Shown here: positions 35,824 through 44,970 of the stretch, piece after piece
How the letters are laid out: every line of letters starts with the position of its first letter
Numbering within the stretch: the stretch's first letter is position 1
Source of the DNA: Deltaproteobacteria bacterium
GTDB taxonomy: Bacteria > Myxococcota_A > Polyangia > Polyangiales > Polyangiaceae
Direction: 5' to 3'
Assembly (NCBI GenBank): GCA_016209145.1
Contig: JACQWT010000394.1
Location: 1 to 55,286 of the forward strand
Length of the DNA stretch: 55,286 nucleotides
The notes under the pieces: generated by a model
Seen by the model: the letters and a program-made list of their open reading frames with translations, nothing else
Told to the model about the DNA's origin: nothing
The model's database searches: none
Program-made: the position numbers and the translations under genes

Positions 35824-37035
35824 CTACTTGCGCAGCTTGCCCCGCAGCAGCTCGCCAAAGGTGCCGAGGCTCCCCGGGCCGCTGGGGCGGTAGCTCGCCG
35901 CCTGCTCGGCCTCCTGCTGTGCGGCCACCGCCTTGAGCGAGAGGCTGATGCGTCGTCGCGCCGGGTCCACGTCGATCACCACCGCATCGATCTCCTGGCC
36001 CGCGGACAAGATCTCACGCGCATGGTTGACGCGGCGGCCTTCGACCAGCTCGCTCGCGTGCAGCAGGCCCTCCAGGCCGCCGTCGAGCAGCACGAAGGCG
36101 CCGAAGGCCTCCAGGCGCACGACGCGCCCCTTGACGCGCGTGCCGCGCGCGAGCTGCGTGCCCGCCTGCTGCCAGGGATCGGGGCTCAGGGCCTTGAGCG
36201 AGAGCGCGATCCGGTCGGGCGCACCTGGCCCCGAGGCTGGCTCGACCTTCGTCACCTGGACTTCCACGGCGTCGCCCACGGAAAGCACGTCGCGCGGGTG
36301 CGAGACGCGGCCGTGGCGCAGCTCGCCCGTGGGGATCAGGCCGTCGATGCCGCCCAGATCCACGAAGGCGCCGAACTCCTTGATGCGCCGCACCGTGCCG
36401 CGCACGACGGCGCCCACCGTGAGGCTCGCGCGCAGCTCGGCCAGCCTCTTGGCGCGCTCCGCCTCGAGCAAAGCCCGGCGGGACAGGACCACGTCCGGGG
36501 CGCCCGCGCGGCGCGAGTCGCAGCGCGTGACGCGGAACTCCAGCGTCTGGCCCACCAGGCTCGCGGGCTCGGCCACGTAGCCGAGATCGAGCTGCGAGGC
36601 GGGGCAGAAGGCGCGCACGCCGGCTACCTCGACGTCGACTCCACCCTTGTTCACTCCCGCTACCCGCCCCAACACGGGCAGCGCGTGCTGGTAGGCCTGG
36701 ACCAGCTCCGTGGCGCCTTCGTCATGGCCGCGGGCGGCCCGCACGCGCAGCCGGATGCTCCCCTCGCGCGACTCCACCACCCGGGCGCGGATCGTGTCGC
36801 CGACCGCGACGCAGAGGCCTCCCTGCCCGTCGTCCAACTCGCCGCGATCGATGACCCCCTCCGTCTTCGCCCCCAAGTCCACGAACACGCCGTCGGCGCC
36901 GATGGCCGACACCGTGCCGCTGACCTCCTCGCCGACGGCCGGCCTGCTCCCGAACGCCTTGCCCCGGCCGGCCCGCTCGGCCTCGGCGAACAGCGCGGCG
37001 AAGCCCTTGCCCTCGTCCTCGTCCTGGGGTGCCAC
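35824..37035 (-). CDS. Four-S1-domain RNA-binding protein (RpsA-like)
   Basis: A 403-residue protein with four S1 motifs at about residues 30-105, 115-195, 205-290 and 300-375. The third and fourth are canonical (GTVRRIKEFGAFVDLGGIDG and GRVVRLEAFGAFVLLDGGLEG, each with the LIP/LLHASEL strand); the second is divergent. Shorter than ribosomal protein S1 (six domains) and closer to the stand-alone S1 proteins often found in Myxococcota. It should bind single-stranded RNA. A hairpin lies immediately upstream. Confidence 0.85.
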   Translation of the reverse strand: MAPQDEDEGKGFAALFAEAERAGRGKAFGSRPAVGEEVSGTVSAIGADGVFVDLGAKTEGVIDRGELDDGQGGLCVAVGDTIRARVVESREGSIRLRVRAARGHDEGATELVQAYQHALPVLGRVAGVNKGGVDVEVAGVRAFCPASQLDLGYVAEPASLVGQTLEFRVTRCDSRRAGAPDVVLSRRALLEAERAKRLAELRASLTVGAVVRGTVRRIKEFGAFVDLGGIDGLIPTGELRHGRVSHPRDVLSVGDAVEVQVTKVEPASGPGAPDRIALSLKALSPDPWQQAGTQLARGTRVKGRVVRLEAFGAFVLLDGGLEGLLHASELVEGRRVNHAREILSAGQEIDAVVIDVDPARRRISLSLKAVAAQQEAEQAASYRPSGPGSLGTFGELLRGKLRK

Positions 37036-37047
37036 GGCGCCAGGCTA

Positions 37048-37081
37048 GCACCACTGCCGGAGATTACGACGGCAGTAGTGC
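37048..37081. terminator. Long-stem hairpin between RCC1 and S1 genes
   Basis: GCACCACTGCCG and CGGCAGTAGTGC pair over 12 positions with one mismatch around a 10-base loop. It lies after the RCC1 gene stop and just before the S1 protein start on the same (minus) strand, so it may terminate RCC1 transcription or structure the S1 leader (autoregulation of S1 proteins is known elsewhere). Confidence 0.5.
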
Positions 37082-37106
37082 CAGCAGGCTATGGCCGGGC
37101 GCGCCG

Positions 37107-38972
37107 CTACCAAAGAAGCTCGACGCAGCGCACGTCCTTGCTCCTGAGGATGGCGCAGGCCCGGCCGCCCTCCTTGTCGGCGGTGATCGCCACCTGGGCG
37201 ATGCCGCGCAGCTCGGTTGCCGGCTCGGGCTTGGGACGCACGCTCTTCTGGAGCTTGCCCCAGCACAGGAGCCGGCCGCCGGTGAGAGCGCACGTGGCGT
37301 CGCCCCCGGCCGCGATGGCCGTCACCTTGCTGAGGCCGTCCACCACGAACGGCCGCGCCGCCGCGCTGGAGCCGCCGAGCTGCCCCTCGCGGTTGTCGCC
37401 CCAGCACATGACCGTGCCGTCCTCGCGCAGGGCGCAGGCATGTCTCGCGCCCGCGGCGATCTGCGTGCAGCGGCCAAGCTGCTCCACGATGTTGTGATCG
37501 GCATTGGCCATGATCGAGCCGAGCTTGCTCTCGTAGCCGAGCTGGCGCTGGAAGTTGTCCCCCCAGCACGATGCCGCCCCTTGGGTGAAGCGGGCACAGG
37601 TGAACCGCTCGCCTGCCGCAAGCTGGACGGCCGGGAAGAGACCGATCACCTTGACCGGATTGGTGCTGTCCTCGCGCAGGCCCTGGCCGAGCTGACCGGA
37701 CTTGCCCTCCCCCCAACACCACACGGCGCCCTGCGCATCGAGCGCGCACCCGTGGGCCGCACCCACCACGACCTGCTGGGCCTTCTCGATGCCCGCGATC
37801 TCGTAGTTGCCCTGCGCTCGCCAGCAGCGCAGCGCGCCGTCGCTGTGCGTGGCACATCCCTCGCCGTCGGCGATCGCCAGCGAGGTGACGTTGGCGAAGC
37901 CCTCCACGGTCCAGGCGGCCACGATGCTGTCGCCGGGCCAGCAGCTCACCGTCCGATCCGGGCGCAAGGCACAGCTCCGATCGGGCGACAGGGCGAGCCC
38001 AATCGCCTTGAGCGAGACGGCACCAGCACCGTCCGTCCCCGCGTCGGGCCCGGCCGCCTCCGGCCGCGGGGCCGGCCGGAAGGCCAAGACCGGCGCCGCC
38101 ACGTAGACCGCGAGCGCGAAGCCGGCCGACGAGGCAAACAGCACCAGGACCGCGCGCAGCCAGCGCCGCTTGGGCTCGCCCATCAGCTCCAGCAGGCGCC
38201 GCACGCCGGCCGCGGACAGCCCGCCCAGCACCAGCGCGGTGGCCACGGGGGCGAGGACCGGCATCAGGGGTCTCAGGCTCGACGCCAGGCGGGAGCCTGC
38301 GCCGACGGCGGCGATCATCAGCGCGAGCAGGGCGAGCCAGAGCACCAGCCCGAGGCTCGCGAGGCCCAGGCCCCACGACCCCCAACCCAGGGCGACGAAG
38401 CCTACGCGCACGAGGCCGAAGAACAGGGCGGCGGCCATGACGCCGTAGATCAGCCAGCCATATGCGCCGAGCCACGCCTGGAGCAGCGTGGCGCCATCGT
38501 CGCCCACAACCGGTGTGGCCAGCGCCAGCCCTAGCGCGAGCAGACACGCCTGCGCCAGGGGATCCAGCTCGCGGGGGCGTCGGCGTGGGGCCGGCTCCCG
38601 CTCGCCGCGCGAGCGCCGCGGGCGAGCGGCCCCGGACGCCCGGGCGGCGAGCCCCGCATCGGCCTCGGCCGGCGGCTGCGCCTCGTCAGAGGCAGGGGGG
38701 AGATCGCCGTCGGGCTCGGGCTGCTGCCCGGCTGGTGCGGCCCTGAGGTCATCGGGCGGTGGCTTGGCCGCAGGAGTCGGCACGGCCGGCTTGCGCTCGG
38801 CCGCCGCCGCGCGAGCCGGGCGAGGCGGCGGGGGCTCACCCGGAAGATCGAGCTCCCAGTCCTCGGGCGACGCGGCGGCCGCGGGCGTCGGTGCCGGGGA
38901 TTCGGGGCCCGGCCCCTCGCCGTCAGGCGCGGGCTCGGCATTGTCGCTTCCGTCGTGCTCGGGCTCGCCCAT
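37107..38972 (-). CDS. Membrane protein with RCC1-repeat domain
   Basis: A 621-residue protein. The first 150 residues are acidic, Pro/Ala-rich and disordered. Residues 155-310 have five or so hydrophobic segments (ACLLALGLALATPVVG, LIYGVMAAALFFGLVRVGFV and others). The C-terminal 300 residues are RCC1 blades with the CxLxxxGxVxCWG pattern (CALDAQGAVWCWGEGKSGQLG, CALREDGTVMCWGDN). RCC1 propellers are common in Myxococcota surface proteins; the membrane fusion is less usual. The propeller probably faces the periplasm. Confidence 0.75.
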   Translation of the reverse strand: MGEPEHDGSDNAEPAPDGEGPGPESPAPTPAAAASPEDWELDLPGEPPPPRPARAAAAERKPAVPTPAAKPPPDDLRAAPAGQQPEPDGDLPPASDEAQPPAEADAGLAARASGAARPRRSRGEREPAPRRRPRELDPLAQACLLALGLALATPVVGDDGATLLQAWLGAYGWLIYGVMAAALFFGLVRVGFVALGWGSWGLGLASLGLVLWLALLALMIAAVGAGSRLASSLRPLMPVLAPVATALVLGGLSAAGVRRLLELMGEPKRRWLRAVLVLFASSAGFALAVYVAAPVLAFRPAPRPEAAGPDAGTDGAGAVSLKAIGLALSPDRSCALRPDRTVSCWPGDSIVAAWTVEGFANVTSLAIADGEGCATHSDGALRCWRAQGNYEIAGIEKAQQVVVGAAHGCALDAQGAVWCWGEGKSGQLGQGLREDSTNPVKVIGLFPAVQLAAGERFTCARFTQGAASCWGDNFQRQLGYESKLGSIMANADHNIVEQLGRCTQIAAGARHACALREDGTVMCWGDNREGQLGGSSAAARPFVVDGLSKVTAIAAGGDATCALTGGRLLCWGKLQKSVRPKPEPATELRGIAQVAITADKEGGRACAILRSKDVRCVELLW

Positions 38973-38984
38973 CTGCCCCCGATG

Positions 38985-39113
38985 CTACCTCGCCGGCGGC
39001 CACCGCACGAAGAACATGTCCATCCGTGGGTTGAGGGCGCCCCCGTGCGCCGACGAATACTGCTTGTGTGCCGTGCCGGGACTGCATAGGTACTGCGCAC
39101 CAACGTTCCACTG
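38985..39113 (-). pseudogene. C-terminal fragment of an unknown gene
   Basis: A minus-strand frame ending at 38985 (QYLCSPGTAHKQYSSAHGGA... MDMFFVRWPP) has natural composition and strong codon bias, but upstream it runs into the sensor gene on the opposite strand. Probably the last 40-45 residues of a lost gene. Not identified. Confidence 0.35.
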
Positions 39114-39117
39114 CTCG

Positions 39118-41097
39118 ATGCCCTCCCGGAAGCTCATCGCCGTGATCGACGCCGACGGGCGGCGGCGCGACGGCTTGGCCAAGGCGCTGCACGCCGGCGG
39201 ATACGCCGTGCTCGCGCTGGGACGGGTGGGCGAGATCGGGGCGAGCGGAGTGGCGCCCGACGCCCTCGTGCTCGGTGTCCGTGGCGGCTCCCGGACGGTG
39301 GCGAAGCCCATCCGGCAGCTTCGCGCCGACGTGCGCCTGGCGGCGGCGCCCATCGTGTGCGTCTGTGCGCCGGGCTCGGGTCTGGCCGCGGAGGCGGTGC
39401 TCTCGCAGGGCGCGGACGACCTGCTCGAGCTCGGCGGCGCGCCCGGGGCGCTGTGCGCCCGGGTGCGCGCGCGGCTGCGCGCCGGGCAGAGCTTGGCCCC
39501 TGCCGGGCGGCGCGGGAGCACGGGCGCCATGGCTCTGGACCTCGTCCAGCAGCGCCTCCTTGCGGTCGCGCGGCGCTGCGCCGAGCTTTTCGGCATCGAT
39601 CGCGTCAGCATCGTCTTGAGCGAGGATGAGGCGAGCGGCTACGTCGTGGCGAGCAGCGACGACGAGAACGTGCGCGACCTGCCCATTGCTCTGGAGAGCT
39701 ACCCCGAGATCCGGCAGGCGCTGGCGACGCGCCAGCCCGTGGTCATCGCCGACTCGCGCCGCTATCCGCTCTTCGCGCGCGAGCATACTGATGTCCCCAA
39801 GCGCTTTCGCTCGCTCGCCCTGCTTCCCGTCGTGTCCGAGGATCGCCCCGCGGGCGTGCTCTTCCTGCGCTCGCGCGGGGGTCACGTGCTCGGCGAGGAC
39901 GATGTTGCGCTGCTCCGGACGGTGCCTACCGCGGCCGGGCTCGCGCTGCGCGGGGCGCGGTTGCTCGAACGGCTCGCGGCGCAGTCCCGACGCAGCCGCG
40001 AACATCGCGTGGCGGCCGAGCAGCAACTCGAGTCGCTGCGCCGGTACGCCGACTTCTTCGCCTCCGCGGCTGACGGCATCGTGGTAATCGATCTGGACGG
40101 CAGGCTGCTGTTCTGCAACCCGGCCGCGTGTCGCATCTTCGGGCGTAGCGCCGAGGAGCTCGGGCGGCTCGGCCTGGGGGAGTTGCTCGCGCCCGACGGC
40201 CGCCCGCGCCTGCGCCAGCTCCGGCAGCGCTTCCCCCGGGGGCTGTTCGCCCATGACGTGGATCTCCCGATCCGCCGGGGCGACGGCCAGCGCCGCGTGC
40301 TCAGCACGAGCTTCAGCCGCACGGCGTGCGACGACCGGGGCATCGTCGTGAGCCTGCGCGACGTCACGCAGGAGCGCGCCCTGGCCCGGGAGCTGCACCG
40401 CACCAAGGAGTTCCTGCAGCGGGTCATCGACAGCTCGGCCGACGCCATCGTCTCGGCGGACATGGATGGCATTGTGCTCCTGTTCAACCCGGCGGCCGAG
40501 CAGACCTACGGCTACGCCGCGGCCGACGTGGTGGGCAAGATGAACGTGCGGCAGCTCTACCCCGCGGGCGTGGCGCAGGCCGTGATGCGACACATCCGCT
40601 CCCCGGAGCACGGCGGTGCGGGCAGACTGCAGGGCTACCGCACGGAGTTGCTCGGCAAGAGCGGCGAGATCATCCCGGTCTTGCTCTCGGCGGCACTCAT
40701 CTACCATCGGCGCCGGGCCATCGGCTCGGTCGGCGTGTTTCGCGACCTGCGCCAGAGGATCGAGATCGAGGCGCGCCTCCAGGCCGCCCAGCAGCAGCTC
40801 GCCGTGCACGAGAAGAACGCGCTCATCGCCGAGCTGGCGGGTGCCACGGCCCACGAGCTCAACCAGCCACTGACCGCCGTCATGGGCCTCGCCGAGCTGC
40901 TGCTGCGTCGCTCGGGCGGCGACGCGCGCTCCGGCGACCTCGCCCTGGCCATCGTGCGGGAAGCCGAGCGCATGGCCGACATCGTGCGCAAGATTGGCAA
41001 GCTGATGCACTACGAGACGAAGAGCTACGTGGGCGAGGCCAAGATCATCGACCTCGACCGCGCCGCCGGGAGCGAGCCGCCCGGCGCCGAGAGCTAG
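39118..41097 (+). CDS. REC-like/GAF/PAS/PAS sensor with HisKA but no ATPase domain
   Basis: A 659-residue protein from ATG 39118. Residues 1-120 resemble a receiver fold (KLIAVIDADGRRRDGLAKAL) without a clear phospho-Asp. Then a GAF domain (residues 140-290; LFGIDRVSIVLSEDEASGY), two PAS domains (YADFFASAADGIVVIDLDGRLLFCNPAACRIFG and VIDSSADAIVSADMDG...), and a HisKA H-box ATAHELNQPLTAVMG with His at about residue 579. The protein ends about 80 residues later without N, G1 or G2 boxes, so it lacks a kinase core. It could be a phosphotransfer or dimerisation partner; another kinase must supply phosphate. The track's earlier start is shadow. Confidence 0.75.
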   Translation: MPSRKLIAVIDADGRRRDGLAKALHAGGYAVLALGRVGEIGASGVAPDALVLGVRGGSRTVAKPIRQLRADVRLAAAPIVCVCAPGSGLAAEAVLSQGADDLLELGGAPGALCARVRARLRAGQSLAPAGRRGSTGAMALDLVQQRLLAVARRCAELFGIDRVSIVLSEDEASGYVVASSDDENVRDLPIALESYPEIRQALATRQPVVIADSRRYPLFAREHTDVPKRFRSLALLPVVSEDRPAGVLFLRSRGGHVLGEDDVALLRTVPTAAGLALRGARLLERLAAQSRRSREHRVAAEQQLESLRRYADFFASAADGIVVIDLDGRLLFCNPAACRIFGRSAEELGRLGLGELLAPDGRPRLRQLRQRFPRGLFAHDVDLPIRRGDGQRRVLSTSFSRTACDDRGIVVSLRDVTQERALARELHRTKEFLQRVIDSSADAIVSADMDGIVLLFNPAAEQTYGYAAADVVGKMNVRQLYPAGVAQAVMRHIRSPEHGGAGRLQGYRTELLGKSGEIIPVLLSAALIYHRRRAIGSVGVFRDLRQRIEIEARLQAAQQQLAVHEKNALIAELAGATAHELNQPLTAVMGLAELLLRRSGGDARSGDLALAIVREAERMADIVRKIGKLMHYETKSYVGEAKIIDLDRAAGSEPPGAES

Positions 41098-41119
41098 GCT
41101 GGAGGGGGTGAGGCAGCCG

Positions 41120-43291
41120 ATGGCGGAGCAAGAGCGCGACGGCTCGCCCGGGACAAGCCTGTCCCGGGCCTGTGCGCTCGCCTGGCTCGGCTCGGTTGCC
41201 GCGGCGCTGCCGACGGCGGTGCGCACGAATCTCGCGGGCGGGGCGTGGGTCGAGGGATTGGTCGGCGCTGCTGCCATCTTCTGCTGCCTGCTGCTGCCCG
41301 CTGCCTGGCTTGTGCCGCGGGCGTGGCGCGGCCTGCGCGCCGTCGCCGGGCTGACGTCCCGCGCCGGCCCGCCTCCGGGGGCGCTCGTGGCCGGCATCGG
41401 GCTATGGGCGAGCTTCAGCGTCGCCGCCTTGACGGCGCTGGGAGCGCTGCTCAAGGCGACGACGCACCACCGCGGCCTGGGTGGCGCCGCCTTCGGCGCT
41501 CTCGGCCTGGCTCTCTGTCTCGCCGCGGCCGTGGCGGCGGGGCGGCTGGTCGGGGTCGGGCGACGTTGGATCGAACGTGGCGGGCCCCGGCGGCCGCTCC
41601 TCGCGGCCGCCGGCCTGCTCGTCGCCGGACCGCTCCTGCTGAGCGCCCTGCCGCTTGGCGGCTTCGGTGCCGGGCTCGGTCCGGCGGGCGCTCCGATCCG
41701 CGCGGCGCTGGTCGACGGCCTGCTCGCCGCCGTGGTGCTGGCTGCGCTGCTGCGGTTCAAGGTATTGGATCGGTCGGGGCGGGCGGCGCGCGTGGCTGCG
41801 CCGGCGCTGGTCGCCGCGACGCTGGTCGGCGGCTTCGGGCGCATCGAGCAGAGCCCGACCCTCGCGCGCGCCATGCGCGCCGGCGGCGGGCTGCCCGCGG
41901 CCGTGCTCTGGCTGTTGCAGGCGTGGGCCGATCGTGACGGCGACGGCGCTGCCGCGCACTTCGGCGGCGGGGACTGCGACGAGGGCGACCCGCACCGCCA
42001 TCCCGGGGCGGCCGATCGGCCGGGAGACGGCATCGATTCGGACTGCGACGGGATCGACGGACCGGCGGCCGCGGCGGCGTCTGCGGCCCGGTCGCCGGCC
42101 ACGGCGTCGGCGAGCGGATCGCCGGCGACTTCGGCCGCCACGTCGGCATCGCCGCGCGCGGCCTCCGCCTCCGCGCCGGCCGGCGAGCGAGTCGACATCA
42201 TCCTCGTAACGCTCGACACGGTGCGGGCGGACCACACCTCGGCCTACGGCTACGGCAAGCCCACGACGCCGGCCCTGGCGGCGCTCGGCGAGCGGGGCGT
42301 GCTGTTCGAGCACGCCTACGCCGCCGGCTGCGACATGCCGCAGGCGCTCGCGCCGCTCATCTCCGGCCGGCCGCTGGGCGAGACACCGCACAGCCGCGAA
42401 GAGTGGCCGTACGTCAAGCCCGAGACGGACACCGTGGCCGAGCGGCTCGGGCGCGCCGGCTATGCCACGGCGGCCGTCGTCTCGTTCACGTGGCTGCGCC
42501 AGGACAAGGGCGTCAGCCAGGGCTTCGACTACTTCGACGAGTCGCCATTTCGCGCCGATCATCCCGAGCGCAAGTCCACGGGACAGCGTGCCGGCGAGGC
42601 GGCCACGGCGCTGTACCGGCGCCTTGGCGCCGGAAGCCGGCCGCTGTTCTTGTGGCTGCACCTTTTCGACGCCCACGAGAAGTACCTTGCCCATCCGGGC
42701 CTCGACTTTGGCCCGGGCCCGTCCGGGCGCTACGACGCCGAGGTGGCCTTCGTCGATCGCCAGTTGGCCGCGCTGCGCGCCGTCGTCGACGCGGGGCCCC
42801 GGGCTGCCCGAACGCTATGGGTGGTGCACGGCTCGCACGGCGAGGGCTTTGGCGAGCACGGCGCTTTCGGCCACGGCCGCGAGCTGTACGACGAGGCGAT
42901 TCGGGTGCCACTGGTGGTCGCGGGCCCGGGCGTGCGGCCGGGCCGCTACGGGGCCGCCGCCGTGGGCACCCTCGACATCGCCCCCACGGTGCTCGACCTC
43001 GCGGCGGCCTCCCGCGAGGGGCTCGGCGGCGAGTCGCTGCGTCCCCTGCTCCGCGGCGACGGCTCGTGGCGTCGCGGCGCCCCGCTGCTTGCCTCCTGTG
43101 CCGGCCGCACGGCCGTGATCGACTGGCCCTTGAAGCTGCTCTCCATCGGCCGCGGCCGGCGGCGCGAGCGGCTGCTCCTGTTCGATCTGGAGGCCGATCC
43201 CGGCGAACAGCGGGATCTCTCGGCCGTGCGCGGCGCGGATCTCACGCGACTGGGCGCCCTGCGCGGCCGCGCGGCAAGCGGGGAGCGGTAG
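41120..43291 (+). CDS. Membrane sulfatase-like (alkaline-phosphatase-superfamily) protein
   Basis: A 723-residue protein. ATG 41120 follows TGAGG. The first 240 residues contain about six membrane segments. A Ca-binding-like Asp-rich loop (DRDGDG...GDGIDSDCDGIDG) and an Ala/Ser linker precede a sulfatase fold from residue 355: VTLDTVRADHTSAYGYGKPTTPALAALGERGV, CDMPQALAPLISGR, LWLHLFDAHEKY and GSHGEGFGEHG. The usual metal Asp of DHGE is Ser here and there is no CxPxR formylglycine motif, so classical sulfatase activity is doubtful; it may be a phosphotransferase or inactive. 22 bp after the sensor gene. Confidence 0.75.
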   Translation: MAEQERDGSPGTSLSRACALAWLGSVAAALPTAVRTNLAGGAWVEGLVGAAAIFCCLLLPAAWLVPRAWRGLRAVAGLTSRAGPPPGALVAGIGLWASFSVAALTALGALLKATTHHRGLGGAAFGALGLALCLAAAVAAGRLVGVGRRWIERGGPRRPLLAAAGLLVAGPLLLSALPLGGFGAGLGPAGAPIRAALVDGLLAAVVLAALLRFKVLDRSGRAARVAAPALVAATLVGGFGRIEQSPTLARAMRAGGGLPAAVLWLLQAWADRDGDGAAAHFGGGDCDEGDPHRHPGAADRPGDGIDSDCDGIDGPAAAAASAARSPATASASGSPATSAATSASPRAASASAPAGERVDIILVTLDTVRADHTSAYGYGKPTTPALAALGERGVLFEHAYAAGCDMPQALAPLISGRPLGETPHSREEWPYVKPETDTVAERLGRAGYATAAVVSFTWLRQDKGVSQGFDYFDESPFRADHPERKSTGQRAGEAATALYRRLGAGSRPLFLWLHLFDAHEKYLAHPGLDFGPGPSGRYDAEVAFVDRQLAALRAVVDAGPRAARTLWVVHGSHGEGFGEHGAFGHGRELYDEAIRVPLVVAGPGVRPGRYGAAAVGTLDIAPTVLDLAAASREGLGGESLRPLLRGDGSWRRGAPLLASCAGRTAVIDWPLKLLSIGRGRRRERLLLFDLEADPGEQRDLSAVRGADLTRLGALRGRAASGER

Positions 43292-43361
43292 TCCGATCCT
43301 CGCGTCGAATTCGTGGCGAGCACTTGGCTGGCGGCCAGATCCGTGGTGAGGTAGCGGTGCC

Positions 43362-44396
43362 GTGGGCGAGCGAGCTTGGATCGTCGGGGCCTGTGGGATC
43401 TTCGTCGGGGCGGCCGCGCTCTTCGGAGTCTTTGTCTGGGCCACGCGCAGCATGCTGGCGCAGGGGGAGCGTACGGCCGAGCAGGACGGCCTGCGCGGGC
43501 CGCCCCAGCTCGGCCACACCTGGCGCCTGGTGCGCGGCCGGCACTGGCAGATCGTCTCGGCCGACTACGAGGATCCGGAGGCGACGGACGGGCGCGAGCG
43601 CACTCGCGGCGCTTGCCCGGTGGGCATGGTCGACGTCAAGGGCGAGATGAAGGTCGAGCCCAGCGACAACCCGTACAGCGGCAATACCATAGACGACTTG
43701 CAGAGGAAGACCTGCACCGACTGGATCAGCCGCGACTACCCGGAGCGCTGCCGCACTTTCGATCGGGAGGCGTGGCTGAAGCTCTCCGAGGAGCTCGCCA
43801 CCAGATCCATGCACTTCTGCATCGACCGCTTCGAGTACCCCAACCGCAGGGGGCAGTACCCGATGATCTACGCGTCCTGGTGCGAGGCGCGCGAGGAGTG
43901 CCAGGGGCAAGGGAAGCGGCTGTGCACCGAGGACGAGTGGACCTTCGCCTGCGAGGGCGAGGAGGCCATGCCCTATCCGTACGGCTACGAGCGCGAGCCG
44001 GACAAGTGCCCGGTCGATCGTTCCTGGCGGCCCTACAACCAGAAGGCGATGGTGCCTCGCGACGGCGACGCGGCGCGCTACGAGATGGACCGGCTCTGGC
44101 AGGGGGTGGCCTCGGGTGCGCGCCCCGGCTGCCGCAGCCCCTTCGGCGTGTACGACCTGACCGGCAACGTGGACGAGTGGACCGTGTCGGCGCGTCCGGG
44201 CGAACGCCCCTCGATCCTCAAGGGCGGCTACTGGGGGCCGGTGCGCACGCGCTGCCGGCCGAGCACGCGATCGCACGACGAGAACCACACCTTCTACCAG
44301 CAGGGCTTCCGCTGCTGCGCGGACGTGGGTGCCAAGATCCGCCGCGCCGAGGCTTCCGACCCGATGGCCGCCCCGCTTCCCCAGGCGCTGCCGTGA
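43362..44396 (+). CDS. SUMF1/FGE-family protein, membrane anchored
   Basis: A 344-residue protein from GTG 43362: one N-terminal membrane helix (GACGIFVGAAALFGVFVW), a linker domain with several cysteines, then a SUMF1-like domain (KRLCTEDEWTFACEGEE, FGVYDLTGNVDEWT, TFYQQGFRCCAD). The family marks match, although the CEGEE and FRCC cysteines are not an obvious FGE copper/catalytic pair. Its proximity to the sulfatase-like gene could suggest maturation, but that protein lacks a modifiable Cys motif, so this is more likely a binding or surface module. The stop overlaps the next start (GTGA). Confidence 0.8.
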   Translation: MGERAWIVGACGIFVGAAALFGVFVWATRSMLAQGERTAEQDGLRGPPQLGHTWRLVRGRHWQIVSADYEDPEATDGRERTRGACPVGMVDVKGEMKVEPSDNPYSGNTIDDLQRKTCTDWISRDYPERCRTFDREAWLKLSEELATRSMHFCIDRFEYPNRRGQYPMIYASWCEAREECQGQGKRLCTEDEWTFACEGEEAMPYPYGYEREPDKCPVDRSWRPYNQKAMVPRDGDAARYEMDRLWQGVASGARPGCRSPFGVYDLTGNVDEWTVSARPGERPSILKGGYWGPVRTRCRPSTRSHDENHTFYQQGFRCCADVGAKIRRAEASDPMAAPLPQALP

Positions 44397-44863
44397 CCGA
44401 GAGGGCGAGCCGAGCCCGGCGCCTGGTCGATCTTGTGAGCGCGCTGCTGCTCGTCGCCTCCGCCGGCCTGGTGCTCGCCGCAGCCACGCCCCTGCTCGTG
44501 CGGTTGATGCAGCCCTCGGCGGCGCTCGCGGCCAAGCGGGGCCTCGGGCGGGCTCTGCGGGGCCGGGGCATCGCCGTGCCCGCGGTCGAGCTTGCTCCCG
44601 CCGTGGGGGAGCCCGACCCGCTGGGCCGCGCGCTGCCGGCATTGCCTGGGCTTTGCAGAGTTTTATTGAGCAACGTGGGCATCGCCCGGCGCGCGCTCGC
44701 GCTGCGCGCCGCCGCGGACAGCTCGGCCGAGGTGGTGGGCGAGGCCCTGCCCGGATCCGTCGTGCTCGTCGCGCGTGAGCAGGGCCAGTGGCTGCTGGTG
44801 GTGCGCCCCGGCGGCGAGCCGGCCATGGGCTGGGTGCGGCGCGCGGATGTGGCGGTGCAGTAG
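44393..44863 (+). CDS. SH3-like-domain membrane protein
   Basis: A 156-residue protein from GTG 44393 with one N-terminal membrane helix (LVSALLLVASAGLVLAAATPLLVRLM), a basic stretch and a C-terminal bacterial SH3-like domain (ALALRAAADSSAEVVGEALPGSVVLVAREQGQWLLV...GWVRRADV). Such domains bind cell-wall peptides or partners. Coupled to the SUMF1 protein gene by a GTGA overlap. Confidence 0.7.
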   Translation: MTERASRARRLVDLVSALLLVASAGLVLAAATPLLVRLMQPSAALAAKRGLGRALRGRGIAVPAVELAPAVGEPDPLGRALPALPGLCRVLLSNVGIARRALALRAAADSSAEVVGEALPGSVVLVAREQGQWLLVVRPGGEPAMGWVRRADVAVQ

Positions 44864-44950
44864 GGCGGGGCCGGGCCGCGGCCCGCGGTCTTCATTGCCG
44901 ATGGGTGTCGCCCTGAAACTGCCGGCGGGTGCATCGCTCGGGCGCCAGGC

Positions 44951-44968
44951 GGGCTCGCAAGCGAGCCC
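44951..44968. terminator. Perfect palindrome beside the tRNA fragment
   Basis: GGGCTCGC-AA-GCGAGCCC, an 8-bp stem two bases from the tRNA-like fragment. It could terminate the plus-strand SH3 gene 88 bp upstream or be part of a recombination site. No T-run follows. Confidence 0.45.
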
Positions 44969-44970
44969 TA

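Noticed and set aside
41930-42065. Separate Ca-binding or thrombospondin-type gene
   Set aside because: The Asp-rich loop is in frame within the sulfatase-like protein and has no start or stop of its own.
38923-42237. 1104-residue minus-strand ORF
   Set aside because: It is antisense to the sensor and sulfatase-like genes; the composition is the mirror image expected in high-GC DNA and no domain motifs appear.
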